53,903 bases of DNA, from positions 1 to 53,903 of IMG/VR virus record IMGVR_UViG_3300028284_000009; one strand, given 5' to 3'. Below the pieces are notes generated by a model that saw only the letters and a program-made list of their open reading frames with translations, made no database searches and had not been told where the DNA came from. Position numbers and translations under genes: made by a program. Source of the DNA: a virus. Below are positions 41,309 through 52,215 of this stretch, one piece after another; within the stretch, counting starts at the first letter, position 1; the number at the start of each line of letters is the position of its first letter.

Positions 41309-42709
41309 ATGGGGGCGATAATAGAAGTAAAGTATTTCAATAGCTTTGTATTAAAGAAGGTAAATACAAGCATTCCAGTAGATGTTCCACTATGGAACGG
41401 GTCACTAGGCGTACCCTCTGACATAGGAGGTTATCCAGTTAATACAACTAGTATCGGATCTTCTAACTGGGCTATAGAAGAAGCAAGGATAAGAGGTGGA
41501 TATAATAATACTAATGTTGATTATGGTGTTAGAGCTTATTTAGTAGAAGAAGAACCTAACGCATCTACAAGAAGTAATTCTCTTATATATTCTGGTATAT
41601 TTAACAGTAGAACAGGTATAAACGATACAAACGTATTCTCAGTAGCTGAATCTATAACTAAATCAGCAGACCCTGCTAATGGTAGTATACAGAAACTATA
41701 TGCAGAAGATACTAACTTAATAATATTTCAAGAAGCTAAAGTATCTAGAGCTTTAATTGATAAAGACGCTATATATACCGCAGAAGGAAGTAGTAGTATA
41801 TCCAATGTTAATACAACAATAGGTACAATACAGCCTTATGGTGGAAACTTTGGTATAAGTAGAGACCCTGGTAGTTTTGCTGTTTATGGGTATAGAAAAT
41901 ACTTTACTGACAAAGACAGAAACGCAGTGCTTAGATTATCTATGGATGGTTTAACTGAGATATCAAACTATGGTATGTATGATTACTTTAGAGATGAGTT
42001 TAACAATATTGACTCAGGAACACTCAAAGGAACTCTACTTGGTGGATGGGATATACACAATAAGCAATATGTATTATCGTCACAAACAAATTTAATAAAT
42101 CCAGTGCCTACGTATAACACTTTATCATTTGATGAGTCTGTACGGGGTTGGACTAGTTTCTTCTCGTATAAGCCAGATCATGTGTTTAGTTTAAGAAACA
42201 ACTTATATACCATGAAGGATGGTGACTTATGGCTTCACTACGACAACAGTGTAAATAGAGGTAGCTTTTACGGTGTTACCACGCCCGCTTCTGTTACTTT
42301 TGTTTTTAATCCTAACGTTGGTATGTCCAAGGTGTTTAAAACTATTAGCTACGAAGGTAGCAATGGGTGGCAAGTCAACTCTTTCACTTCTGACGCTACA
42401 GGTTACGATTCTTTTGCGCCGCACTTGTTTAGTGATTCAACTAGATTAGTGTATAGTTATGACGGTGGTAAGTATACAGAAGGTGGTGTAATAAAAAGAG
42501 CTGGGTTTGATAGAAAAGAGAATAAATACCATGCAAGCTTAATAAACAACACTAGCGCAAGAGAAGCAGAGGTTGTATGGGGAAACAGCGTGTCAGGTAT
42601 AAAAGGCTTTTACTGCACAGTTAAAGTTTCTACTGATAACACTACTAATGTGGGTGGAGCAAAAGAGTTGTTTGCTGTGTCTTCAAACTACTCAGAATCA
42701 TCTTATTAA
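41309..42709 (+). CDS. tail muzzle protein, C-terminal part
   Basis: A 466-aa protein. Segments NSLIYSGIFNSRTGIN, GSIQKLYAEDTNLIIFQEAKVSRALIDKDAIY, GISRDPGSFAVYGYRKYFTDKDRNAVLRLSMDGLTEI are, by memory, the C-terminal half of a long marine-phage muzzle protein. Here they form their own gene with a start at 41309. The protein should assemble with the 1173-aa part in the tail. Start is preceded by an A/T-rich leader (ATAATTATATG). Confidence 0.6.
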   Translation: MGAIIEVKYFNSFVLKKVNTSIPVDVPLWNGSLGVPSDIGGYPVNTTSIGSSNWAIEEARIRGGYNNTNVDYGVRAYLVEEEPNASTRSNSLIYSGIFNSRTGINDTNVFSVAESITKSADPANGSIQKLYAEDTNLIIFQEAKVSRALIDKDAIYTAEGSSSISNVNTTIGTIQPYGGNFGISRDPGSFAVYGYRKYFTDKDRNAVLRLSMDGLTEISNYGMYDYFRDEFNNIDSGTLKGTLLGGWDIHNKQYVLSSQTNLINPVPTYNTLSFDESVRGWTSFFSYKPDHVFSLRNNLYTMKDGDLWLHYDNSVNRGSFYGVTTPASVTFVFNPNVGMSKVFKTISYEGSNGWQVNSFTSDATGYDSFAPHLFSDSTRLVYSYDGGKYTEGGVIKRAGFDRKENKYHASLINNTSAREAEVVWGNSVSGIKGFYCTVKVSTDNTTNVGGAKELFAVSSNYSESSY

Positions 42710-42745
42710 AAATATAGAAAATATGAACATAAAAAATAACGAACT

Positions 42746-43429
42746 ATGTCAGCAGCATTAATAGGGGCAGGAGTGCAAATAATAGGAGGCTTAATTGGTA
42801 TGGGCTCTGCTAGGCGTAAAGCTAAAGCAGCAGCAGCTAAGCAAAGAGCTTTACAAGCTAAACTAACTTCACTTGAAAACAGTAGACAAGAAATAAAAAA
42901 TCCTTATGAAAACTCTGAGGACCTTAGCTCTAGCATGTCGAATCCATACGCACAATTAGGAGTTGCTACGCAGGCAGCAGAGATGCAAGCTGAAGAAGCT
43001 GACATATCACTAGCTAATACGCTAGACACGATTAGAGCTACAGGCGCGAGCGCTGGTGGTGCAACAGCCTTAGCTCAAGCAGCTTTACAGTCAAAGAAAG
43101 GTGTTTCAGCTAATATAGAGCAACAAGAAGCAGCTAACGAAAAACTAAAAGCTCAAGGTGAGCAAAACCTACAACAGAGACAGACAGCTGAAAAGCAAAG
43201 AATGCAAAGTGTTGATGCGCAAGGTAATATATTTCAGTTTAACGCTACGGAAACAAGAGAGGTTGCTCAAATGGATAGGGTTGCTACACAGATGGATAAC
43301 GCTGCCGCTCAAGAAATGCAAGCGAACGCAGATGCAAATGGAGCCTTTACGGGCATGATGGGTGCAGTGGGTGGTATAGCTAACGCTTATGTAACCGCAA
43401 ACCCCGATAAAGAAAAAGAAAACGAATAA
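42746..43429 (+). CDS. internal virion protein (gp14-like)
   Basis: A 227-aa protein. An N-terminal Gly/Ala-rich hydrophobic helix (AALIGAGVQIIGGLIGMGSA, 3-22), a long Ala/Gln/Glu coiled coil, and a second hydrophobic Gly-rich segment (FTGMMGAVGGIANAYVTA, about 203-220). This layout is that of short internal virion proteins that leave the head first and form a channel through the host envelope. It leads the run with the 494- and 2415-aa proteins. Confidence 0.6.
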   Translation: MSAALIGAGVQIIGGLIGMGSARRKAKAAAAKQRALQAKLTSLENSRQEIKNPYENSEDLSSSMSNPYAQLGVATQAAEMQAEEADISLANTLDTIRATGASAGGATALAQAALQSKKGVSANIEQQEAANEKLKAQGEQNLQQRQTAEKQRMQSVDAQGNIFQFNATETREVAQMDRVATQMDNAAAQEMQANADANGAFTGMMGAVGGIANAYVTANPDKEKENE

Positions 43430-43431
43430 TA

Positions 43432-44916
43432 ATGAGCTATAGAAACCCAGCGAGAATAGTAGATACGCAATCAGGACAACACTTTAGAGACATGCAGAAG
43501 TCCTTAGCCCAAGGAACCATTAACAGCATTAACTCTGAAGCTGAAAGAAAAAGAAAAGAAGCAGAAAAAGCAGAAAAAGAACAATCTTTAGTTATACGAA
43601 AAATCGAAAAGCAAGATCAAGATGCTCGTGACGCTGCTATACAGTCTAGCGTACAGTCAGGTACAGGTACCGTGTGGAATCTTGAGCCTCTTTTACAAGC
43701 TAATGCATATGCCGCGGGTTTAAAACCGGGTCAACGAACTGAGGACGATAAAAAGGTTTTAACTAATGCAAGAAACCTTAAACCCGTACTGATGGAAGCA
43801 ATGTCAAACGTAGCCAGTTACGAAGAAACTTATAGATCAACCATAGCTAAAGTAAAAGGTGAAGAGGGTGGTTTAAATAGATGGAGCAAGACGAACGCTA
43901 ACAAAATAAAAGGTCTTAGTATATTCTATGATGGTAGAAACGGTAGAAGTGAAGGTACCATTGACCCTTATACAGGTGTTGTAAGTATGAAAGCCTACTG
44001 GAAAGGCGAAGAAGGTGAAACCTTGGCGACTGAAATTTCATCTAAAGGTGTTGATATTGAACTAGACACTGTGCCCGAAACGAAGCAGGCTAGGGTAGAT
44101 ATGACTGCGAATCTATTGAAAATGATGAAGCTAGAGAAAGGTAATAGCGATGTTTTTATAGGGTCTAAAGCTACGAGCGTTAAACAGGAAGGAACTAATG
44201 CTACAATATGGTCTAGACAGCCAACAAGAGAGGCTGTTGAAAAAGCCTTGTACCCTGATGCTTTAGCTACCGTAATGGGAATGTCAGCTGCTGAAGGCAT
44301 TGTTTGGAATAACAATAGAAAAGGCATGGGCCCAAAAGTAGACGGGTTTATCACCTCTTCATACACTGACGAAGAGAAGTATGTAAAGAACGCTGAAGGC
44401 GAAATGGTGCCAAGAGAAGAAATAGTTGCTATAGCCAAAGCTCTCGCTAAAAACGCTGTCGACACTGAAGGTCAAACACTTTTAGCTAACATCGAATACG
44501 CTGGGGTTGGTGCACCTAAAGACACTAAACCAAATCAAACGGAAATAAATTACGCTAGAAGGAAGCAGGATTACGAAGATGGTGTTGCTGTGATAGATGC
44601 TTACGAAGACGACTTATCGTTTAATAGATACAGCACTAATGACTCTTTTAACGATATAAAGGAATTTGCTGGACAAGCATCAATAGGGCTTGCAGACGCG
44701 TTTAAACCTCAAACAGCTGAAGATGACGACACGAAAATCATAGGATTCACTGTTAAGTTTTTAGACGGAAAAGGATCTGCTGCGGTAAAACCAGGTATGT
44801 CAGACAAGCAAGTTAGAAAAGTAATTAAAAGAGCTATGCTCGGTGGGCAATCATTCTATAAAGAAAAACCTATCAAGAAAAACACGGCTGCTCAATTTAA
44901 CCAATCACAAGAATAA
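43432..44916 (+). CDS. internal virion (cargo) protein
   Basis: A 494-aa protein, two bases after the previous gene. The N-terminal coiled coil (SINSEAERKRKEAEKAEKEQ, about 28-47) is followed by a mixed domain with no recognised motif. It lies between the channel-like protein and the giant one, as ejection proteins do. It is likely packaged in the head and delivered into the host. Confidence 0.55.
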   Translation: MSYRNPARIVDTQSGQHFRDMQKSLAQGTINSINSEAERKRKEAEKAEKEQSLVIRKIEKQDQDARDAAIQSSVQSGTGTVWNLEPLLQANAYAAGLKPGQRTEDDKKVLTNARNLKPVLMEAMSNVASYEETYRSTIAKVKGEEGGLNRWSKTNANKIKGLSIFYDGRNGRSEGTIDPYTGVVSMKAYWKGEEGETLATEISSKGVDIELDTVPETKQARVDMTANLLKMMKLEKGNSDVFIGSKATSVKQEGTNATIWSRQPTREAVEKALYPDALATVMGMSAAEGIVWNNNRKGMGPKVDGFITSSYTDEEKYVKNAEGEMVPREEIVAIAKALAKNAVDTEGQTLLANIEYAGVGAPKDTKPNQTEINYARRKQDYEDGVAVIDAYEDDLSFNRYSTNDSFNDIKEFAGQASIGLADAFKPQTAEDDDTKIIGFTVKFLDGKGSAAVKPGMSDKQVRKVIKRAMLGGQSFYKEKPIKKNTAAQFNQSQE

Positions 44917-44933
44917 CAATCAAAAAATAAAGC

Positions 44934-47900
44934 ATGAACGAAGAAGCATTACTATATTCATTTGAATTATTTTCTAAAGATGGTTACAAAGGAAGCATAG
45001 AAGACTACAAAGAGTTAATAAAAACGAATAAAGAAGCGTTAGACTACTCTTACAGTCTTTTCTCTAAGGATGGATATGAAGGTAGCGAGGAGAGTTTTCA
45101 AAATTTAATTACTGCTGAACCAGCAAAGACAAAAGATGCTGTAAAGGTAACTGCGGATGCAGCATCGGAAAATCAAGCAGAAGACACGGGTTTAGAATCG
45201 GAAGCTGGTTTATTGGATTCGTCAAGCGATAAATTTAAAGAGTTTCTATTAAAACAAGGTGTTGAGCCTCAGCAAGATATTACTGATGATGAGTTTGAAA
45301 GCTTTTTAGATGCTGCTGACGGTATATCACCAGGAGCTAAACTAGATCTTAAGACAGCTGGTTACAAGGTAAAAATAAAGGATGAAACTAAATCTATATT
45401 AAAAAGTAAATCATCGCAGCTGCCTAAAACGGATCTCGGCGCTATTGATTTTGATAACAAAAAAGCTATTGAAAAATTTAGAAAAGACGCTTTTTTAGAT
45501 TTTACCTCTAAAAATAGCACTATCCAGAACAAGATCATACCTAATATAAAGAAAGACATAAAACCTGCTGTTGACGAATACGTTAAACAAGCCATGGCTA
45601 AGTACGATCTAAACGATCCAAGCAGCATGACTCAGGACAACATTGACGCTTTTAATAAAGATGTTAATTCTTTTTATAGCAACTTGATGAATACTAAGTT
45701 GTCTAACAATATTGATTTTAAAGCATTGACTTCAGCTTTTGATGAATCTGTAGATGACCAAACGGCTAGTTCTTTACAAGGTTTTATTCGATCAAAAGAC
45801 ATGCCTACATTGTATAAGATGGGGCAGAAAGCTAAAGAATTTGGTTACGGCACGCCTACAGCTGTAAAGTCTATAGTGAAAGCAGTTACCAGTATTAGAG
45901 GTATCAATGAAAGTACTAAAGAATGGACTAATAACGCTAATTACAAACAAGTCATAGACAAAGCTGTTGACTTTGAAAAAAACGAAGCTAGAGCCAAAGA
46001 GGAAGGTTGGAGCGAGCAAACTGAAGGTTACTTTATAGAAGACAAAAACAATAAAAAAGGATCTTACAGATTTGTACCTAGGTTCAGAGGGCGCTTGAGT
46101 TCTAAAGACGGGGTTTCTTATAGAGATGAAAATGATTTAGTAGAGCAAAACAAACCCGCCAACTCTGAGCTTGTGACTTGGGGTAATTTTAAGCTCATCT
46201 TCAAGCAATATGAAAAAGAACAAGATGAAAAAGCGTTAAAAGCTTTTGCTGATATACAAGAAGAGCAATTTATACTTTCCAATTACGACAGTAGTGAGTT
46301 AGATGAGATATTCAAAGGTAATGACATTGTTGCAAACTCTATAACGTTAGCAGCAGAGCAGCTTCCTCAAATGGCTTTAGCTGTCATTACGTTAGGTGCG
46401 TCTGGAGCTTTACAGATGGGTGGTGAGATATACACACAGGGAATAGATGTTGAGGCTAGAAAAAGATTCAATCTATCTGATCAAGACAGAGTAACTTTAG
46501 ATATGAAAAAAGAAATATTTAAAGATAAAAAGTTTATGAACTCTTTAGAGGCTAAAAGTGTAGCTGGAGGATTCGTAGCTGGTCAAATGGAAAGATTTGG
46601 TGCTGGTAAAACATTGAAACCTTTTCTTGCAGGAGCAAATAAGTCACTATTGAGAAGTGGTTATAAAAACTTTTTAAAGGAAGTAACAAACAGAGTAGTT
46701 GCTAATACTCAGAACTCCAGCATGGAAGCCATAACAGAAACAGGCCAAGAATTAATAACAGCGGCTGCTTCTGGAGGAGACCTAGATGCTAATCAGCTAT
46801 TTGATTCTGGTGCTACTGGTTTTATATCTTCTTTCGCTACCGGATTAGGAGGTAACATAAAGAGTCAATCTGTAGCTGAAGCAAAAGCTTTTAGCAGAAT
46901 CATAGCAGGTAAACTAAACTCTAATAGCTCTGAAGCTATACTTAACTTTAAAATAAAAGAAATAGAAAATCTAGCTAGTAACGAAACTGACGCTAATGTC
47001 AAAAAGGATTTATTAGAAAAAAGAGACGTTATTTTAGATGTTAGAAACGTAGGTTTAACCATACCTAAAGATTTTAATAGTAATTCTAAAAGCAAAGCTA
47101 TAGACCTTATAGTTAAGAAAAAGCAAATAGAAAAAGACATAGAAGGTAAAGACCCTGAGTTAGTTACAAAACAGAAAGAAGAAATAAAAAAGATTAATAG
47201 CCAACTACAGGCTGTAGCTGAGAACAACGTATTTGAAAAGACATTAGAAAATGTAGAAAAGCTATCTGGTAAAGTAAAAAGAGTAAACGTTAAGTCGTTA
47301 GATAACGCAAAAGCCGTAGATAACTTTATAAAAGAAAACAATTTAGAAATAGATAAAAAAGCTTCTGAGCAACAAGGTTTTATATATCAAAACAAGGAAA
47401 CGGGTGAGCAAACTATAATAATAAACAAAGAAGTAGCTCTAAAAGATAAAGCTGTAAATGTAGCTGCTCATGAGTTTTTACATGCTCTGCTTTTTCAAAC
47501 AGTTAAAAACAGCCCGGATACACAAGTAGCTCTAGGTGATTCTTTAAAAAGCTATTTAAACGAGGTAGATGCTAGTCAAATAAAAGACAGTCAATTTGCT
47601 AAGAGACTAGATCAATATAAAAAAGACCCAAAAAACATAGCTGCCGAAGAGGTTATAACTTTGTTTTCTGATGCTTTAGCTACTGGAGATATTAAGTTTA
47701 ACGAAAGTGTTTTTACCAAAATAGGAGATGTAGTTCGTAGAGCTTTGCAGTCTGTTGGTGTTAACATTAAGTTTAACTCTGGTAAAGACGTTTATAATTT
47801 CGTAAAAGATTACAATAAAAGTATATCTAAAGGAAAACTAACTAAAGCGCAGATAAAAGCCTCTAAAGGCGTTGAAGGTAATTTAGTAGCTAAAGAAGTG

Positions 47901-50900
47901 GAAAGCAGTTCTAAAGCTGAAGTAAAGTTAGCTAAAACATTATCACCAGAGCAAAGTGCGGAGTTGTCTTCTGACATATCTACTATAAAGAACTTAGCTG
48001 AAGATAATGCAGTAATAGCTAAAAAGTTTGGTAAAGAACCTATAAAAGGAGCTAAGCAATTTAGGCTAGAGCAGAAAGTTTTAAGCGGTGTAAAAGATGT
48101 TGTAGATAAACTAGTAACTAACAGAACAAAAGCACTTTATGATCCTATTGCTTCAGACGCAAAAAGAAACGTCAGTAGATCAGAGTATATGGATTCTATG
48201 AGGTCTGATGTAGAGACAATGATTTTGAATGAGTATAATGGATCTCAAGATCTAGAAAAATTTATTATAAGTCGAGGTTACTTAAGAGCAAATAATCTAG
48301 CGCAAAGACTAGGTATTGAGTCAAAAGAAGATGGAGGCATAAAGTCTGATGTTACAGAAGCAAAGAACTTATCAAGTAGCGAAAGCGATTTTAGTTCTGA
48401 AACAAGTATTGACGCTGATGTTAAACTAATTAAAGCTACTAAAATACTATCAAAAGAGCAATATGATAAAGTTTTTAAAGAAGTTGAAGCGGCTGTATCA
48501 TCTATAGACCCTAAAGATTTAAGTTACAAAAAAGTTAAAGGGTTTGGAGCTGAAATCTTGTCTGAAATCACAGGTGTTCCTGTCGAAAAGATATTAGAAA
48601 CAAACAAAAACATGTCTAAAGGACAGACTACCAGCGGCGCTATGTTTATTGAGAAAAACATCGACTACATTAGAAAAACTTTACCAAAAGGAGCTGTTCA
48701 AGAGGCAGCTAACGATGATTTAATGGGCACAGCAACTAATCTTCCTAATAAAGTTCTTAAAAAACTGTATAATAAAAACCCTAGAATTACTAAAAAATCT
48801 GGATTATCCCCTTATACGTTAAAACCAGGTTTAAGAAACCAAGATATACTAGACGCTATAGGAAGACCTAAAAGAGATGACGGTAAGAAAATACAAATAA
48901 ACCCTAGATCACCTGAAGCTGTAGCTATTCAAGGTTTATTAAACATAATCGAAAGAAACATTTCTAATGAGTTAGTTAGAACTGTTGAAAGTGATTTAAC
49001 TCTTGAGCAAAAACAAGATGTTGCAGCAGGTAAGAGTGATACAATGTTTTCTAAAAGAATTGAAGACGTTACAAGCAAAGATTTTCTAAGCAGCGAAGTA
49101 TCTGCAAAAGCTAAAACTTCTATAATTAGCAACGTTAGCAAAGTGTTAATTGGTTCTAGAGCCAGTGATAAATTAATGACAGATCTTAATAGCGCAATAT
49201 CAAAAAAGATTGAAGAGTCTAAAAACATGAGCCAGGTTCTAGAATCAATGTTTGAAGAATCTGAAAAAATATTAAGTACTAGGCAGTCTAGAGAGCTTCA
49301 AGCTAAATTAATTGTTGCTATTCAAGACAGCTTTACCGAAAACCCAAGTAATAGATCTTTAGTTTATAGCGCAGCTAAATCTATAAGAACATTTTTTAAG
49401 TATCAAAGAGAAATAATAGGATACGGGTACATAAAAAACAAACTAAAAGAAGACGTTAGTAAATCTGAAACTTTAGAAGAAAAAGTTAAAACTATTAAAG
49501 AGTTTTTAGTTTTTGGTAGTAGATCTATAAGAACATCTAAAATTGATGGTATAACAACTAATAAAGAGATTTTTAATAAAATAATTAAACCACTAAAAAA
49601 CGCAGACAAAGACTTAGAAGGTTTTCGTACTTTTACTAGAAAAAATAGATCTTATATTACCTACAACGGTAAGGTAGTAGCTGGTTTATCTAGCATATAC
49701 GATATTAAGAACAATTTCGCTAATAGTGAAAATTTAATAAATGATGAAGCAACGAAATCTAGAGATTATATTATAAAGCAAATAGATCAAGCTAGAAAAA
49801 ATAAAGATATAGACGGAGTTATAGCTATGCTAGCAGTGCTATCTTCTGATCAAAGAGGTGCTTTAAGAAAATCGTCTCAAGCAGGTTTCTATGTTGAAGG
49901 TGTTGATTCTGGAAAACTTATATTAGAGCATGAAATGGAAGCTTTTTCAATACATGAGTCTTATGTGCAATACGCTAAAGATGGCGATATAATCAAGCTA
50001 AAACAAGCACTCTCTGAAGCTTACGTTAATTCTATACCTAAATACTTGGACGCTTTATTAAACTTTAAAGGCAATAAACTGTCAAATATAGAAAGATATA
50101 AAACAGAAAAGATCATCAATGAGTTAAGAAGACTAAACAAAGAGGGTAGATTAAAGAATTTTGACCAATCAAGATACGGTGTTAAGCTGAGTAAGTCTAT
50201 TAACTTAGACAAAGAGTTTAATGACATTATCGAAAACAAAACAGGTATAGAGTCTTACAAAAACTACAAAAAAGTTAAAGCTCAAGTAGTTGGAGCAAGT
50301 AAAGGTAAATTTAACTTCTTTATCGCTCCTTCAGCTGAAGACTTTGTTGGGTTGCTGTATAAAACCTTAGGTAAAGGCAAGATTGGAGACGCTCAGATGG
50401 CTTGGTACAAGGAAAACTTACTTGACCCGTATGCAAGAGCTATGCAGAAAGTGTCTAGAGATAGAAACTTTATGGCTAGAAATTTTTTAGCAATCAAAAA
50501 AGAGCTAAAGATTGTGCCTAAAAACTTGAAAAAGAAAATACCAGGAGAACCTTTTACTCAAGAACAAGCTATTAGAGTTTATATTTGGAACAAAAAAGGA
50601 TCTACTATACCAGAAATATCTGAAAACGATAGTATATACTTAACAAACTTTGTGGAAAACAATGAAAAGTTGAAAACTTTTGCAGATCAAGTGATAGCTC
50701 TTAGTGGTATTGAAGATTACGCTAAACCTGGTGACTCTTGGGTTACTGGAACTATTACAACTGACATGTTAGAGGCTTTAAACACTACAAAAAGAGCAAA
50801 ATACCTGGAATTATGGCAACAGAATGCAGATGAAATATTTTCTGAGAAGAATTTAAACAAGTTAGAAGCTGCTTTTGGAGCTGATTACAAAGAAGCAATG

Positions 50901-52181
50901 AAAAACATTCTAAAAAGAATGAAAACCGGTAGAAACAGAGCTTTTGGTGGTGATAGCTTAACAGGTAGATTTGTTGACTGGATGACAGGTGCTACTGGTG
51001 CTATCATGTTCTTCAACACTAGATCTGCTGTTCTTCAGACTTTGTCAGCTATTAACTTTATAAACTTTGGTGATAACAATATATTTGCCGCTTCTAAAGC
51101 GTTTGCTAATCAAAAACAATATTGGAGTGACTTTAAGATGTTGTTTAACTCTGACTTTTTAGTTGAGAGACGTGATGGGTTAAAAATCAATGTAAATGAA
51201 GCTGATATTGCTGATATCGCTAAAGAAAAAGGCGTTAGAGGTTTAATCAACAAGCTGCTTAAATTAGGTTTTACACCTACGCAGTTAGCGGATAGTTTTG
51301 CTATCGCAACCGGTGGAGCTACTTTTTACAGAAACAGATTAAAATCATTGATAAAAGATGGTATGGATCCTGTTGCAGCTGAGAAACAAGCAATGAGAGA
51401 CTTTAGAGAAACAGCTGAAGAGTCTCAGCAATCAAGTAGACCTGATAAAATTAGTGCTCAACAAGCGGGTCCATTAGGGCGTACTATACTTGCTTTCTCT
51501 AACACACCAGCACAATACGCACGTATAATTAAAAAAGCTGCTAGCGACATTAAGAATGGCCGAGGAGACTTAAAAACGAATATATCTAAGATCATGTATT
51601 ACGCCATTGCACAGAACTTATTGTTTAATGCATTACAAAAGGCTTTATTCGCTGCTGTGTTTGATGAAGACGAAGAAGAAATTGATGATAAAACTATTAA
51701 TATAGTAAACGGTATGGCTGATTCAATACTTGTAGGTACTGGTGTAGTTGGAGCCGTAGTATCTGTGTTGAAGAACGCTGGGGTGAGATGGGTTAAAGAA
51801 GAACAAAAATCAAATCCAAAATATGATAATGCTGCTTTTGAGTTATTAAAAATATCTCCACCATTATCTTCTAAAATAAACAAGCTTAGAGCTGCTTCTC
51901 GATCCTATGATTGGGATAGAAATAAGATGAAAGAAAGTGGTTTGAGCATCGATAATCCAGCTAACTTAGCTATAGGTAATGTTGTTTCTGCTGTCACAAA
52001 CATACCTTTAGATAGAGTCGTAAAGAAGGTGCAGAATATAAAAGCGGCAAGTGATTCGGAAATAGAAACTTACAAAAAAATATTTCTACTAGCTGGTTGG
52101 AGCAAATGGGATCTTGGTATTAAAGATACTAAGAAAAAGAAAAAGAAAAATAAAAGAAAAAACAAAAAAATATTTTATTAA
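44934..52181 (+). CDS. giant internal virion protein with HExxH domain
   Basis: A 2415-aa protein. It begins with two near-identical units (YSFELFSKDGYKGSIEDYKELI, residues 8-29, and YSYSLFSKDGYEGSEESFQNLI, 38-59). Around residue 488 is a hydrophobic stretch (LPQMALAVITLGASGALQMGG). At 846-850 HEFLH (in VAAHEFLHALL) is a zinc-protease motif. Later parts are helical; near 2140-2200 lies an Ala-rich segment typical of large polyvalent phage proteins. It ends in a Lys run. It is probably injected with the DNA to act on host targets. It has no DxDxD RNA-polymerase motif that I can see. Confidence 0.65.
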   Translation: MNEEALLYSFELFSKDGYKGSIEDYKELIKTNKEALDYSYSLFSKDGYEGSEESFQNLITAEPAKTKDAVKVTADAASENQAEDTGLESEAGLLDSSSDKFKEFLLKQGVEPQQDITDDEFESFLDAADGISPGAKLDLKTAGYKVKIKDETKSILKSKSSQLPKTDLGAIDFDNKKAIEKFRKDAFLDFTSKNSTIQNKIIPNIKKDIKPAVDEYVKQAMAKYDLNDPSSMTQDNIDAFNKDVNSFYSNLMNTKLSNNIDFKALTSAFDESVDDQTASSLQGFIRSKDMPTLYKMGQKAKEFGYGTPTAVKSIVKAVTSIRGINESTKEWTNNANYKQVIDKAVDFEKNEARAKEEGWSEQTEGYFIEDKNNKKGSYRFVPRFRGRLSSKDGVSYRDENDLVEQNKPANSELVTWGNFKLIFKQYEKEQDEKALKAFADIQEEQFILSNYDSSELDEIFKGNDIVANSITLAAEQLPQMALAVITLGASGALQMGGEIYTQGIDVEARKRFNLSDQDRVTLDMKKEIFKDKKFMNSLEAKSVAGGFVAGQMERFGAGKTLKPFLAGANKSLLRSGYKNFLKEVTNRVVANTQNSSMEAITETGQELITAAASGGDLDANQLFDSGATGFISSFATGLGGNIKSQSVAEAKAFSRIIAGKLNSNSSEAILNFKIKEIENLASNETDANVKKDLLEKRDVILDVRNVGLTIPKDFNSNSKSKAIDLIVKKKQIEKDIEGKDPELVTKQKEEIKKINSQLQAVAENNVFEKTLENVEKLSGKVKRVNVKSLDNAKAVDNFIKENNLEIDKKASEQQGFIYQNKETGEQTIIINKEVALKDKAVNVAAHEFLHALLFQTVKNSPDTQVALGDSLKSYLNEVDASQIKDSQFAKRLDQYKKDPKNIAAEEVITLFSDALATGDIKFNESVFTKIGDVVRRALQSVGVNIKFNSGKDVYNFVKDYNKSISKGKLTKAQIKASKGVEGNLVAKEVESSSKAEVKLAKTLSPEQSAELSSDISTIKNLAEDNAVIAKKFGKEPIKGAKQFRLEQKVLSGVKDVVDKLVTNRTKALYDPIASDAKRNVSRSEYMDSMRSDVETMILNEYNGSQDLEKFIISRGYLRANNLAQRLGIESKEDGGIKSDVTEAKNLSSSESDFSSETSIDADVKLIKATKILSKEQYDKVFKEVEAAVSSIDPKDLSYKKVKGFGAEILSEITGVPVEKILETNKNMSKGQTTSGAMFIEKNIDYIRKTLPKGAVQEAANDDLMGTATNLPNKVLKKLYNKNPRITKKSGLSPYTLKPGLRNQDILDAIGRPKRDDGKKIQINPRSPEAVAIQGLLNIIERNISNELVRTVESDLTLEQKQDVAAGKSDTMFSKRIEDVTSKDFLSSEVSAKAKTSIISNVSKVLIGSRASDKLMTDLNSAISKKIEESKNMSQVLESMFEESEKILSTRQSRELQAKLIVAIQDSFTENPSNRSLVYSAAKSIRTFFKYQREIIGYGYIKNKLKEDVSKSETLEEKVKTIKEFLVFGSRSIRTSKIDGITTNKEIFNKIIKPLKNADKDLEGFRTFTRKNRSYITYNGKVVAGLSSIYDIKNNFANSENLINDEATKSRDYIIKQIDQARKNKDIDGVIAMLAVLSSDQRGALRKSSQAGFYVEGVDSGKLILEHEMEAFSIHESYVQYAKDGDIIKLKQALSEAYVNSIPKYLDALLNFKGNKLSNIERYKTEKIINELRRLNKEGRLKNFDQSRYGVKLSKSINLDKEFNDIIENKTGIESYKNYKKVKAQVVGASKGKFNFFIAPSAEDFVGLLYKTLGKGKIGDAQMAWYKENLLDPYARAMQKVSRDRNFMARNFLAIKKELKIVPKNLKKKIPGEPFTQEQAIRVYIWNKKGSTIPEISENDSIYLTNFVENNEKLKTFADQVIALSGIEDYAKPGDSWVTGTITTDMLEALNTTKRAKYLELWQQNADEIFSEKNLNKLEAAFGADYKEAMKNILKRMKTGRNRAFGGDSLTGRFVDWMTGATGAIMFFNTRSAVLQTLSAINFINFGDNNIFAASKAFANQKQYWSDFKMLFNSDFLVERRDGLKINVNEADIADIAKEKGVRGLINKLLKLGFTPTQLADSFAIATGGATFYRNRLKSLIKDGMDPVAAEKQAMRDFRETAEESQQSSRPDKISAQQAGPLGRTILAFSNTPAQYARIIKKAASDIKNGRGDLKTNISKIMYYAIAQNLLFNALQKALFAAVFDEDEEEIDDKTINIVNGMADSILVGTGVVGAVVSVLKNAGVRWVKEEQKSNPKYDNAAFELLKISPPLSSKINKLRAASRSYDWDRNKMKESGLSIDNPANLAIGNVVSAVTNIPLDRVVKKVQNIKAASDSEIETYKKIFLLAGWSKWDLGIKDTKKKKKKNKRKNKKIFY

Positions 52182-52215
52182 TTGAATTTAAAACTAGAAA
52201 AATAACAATTAGAAG

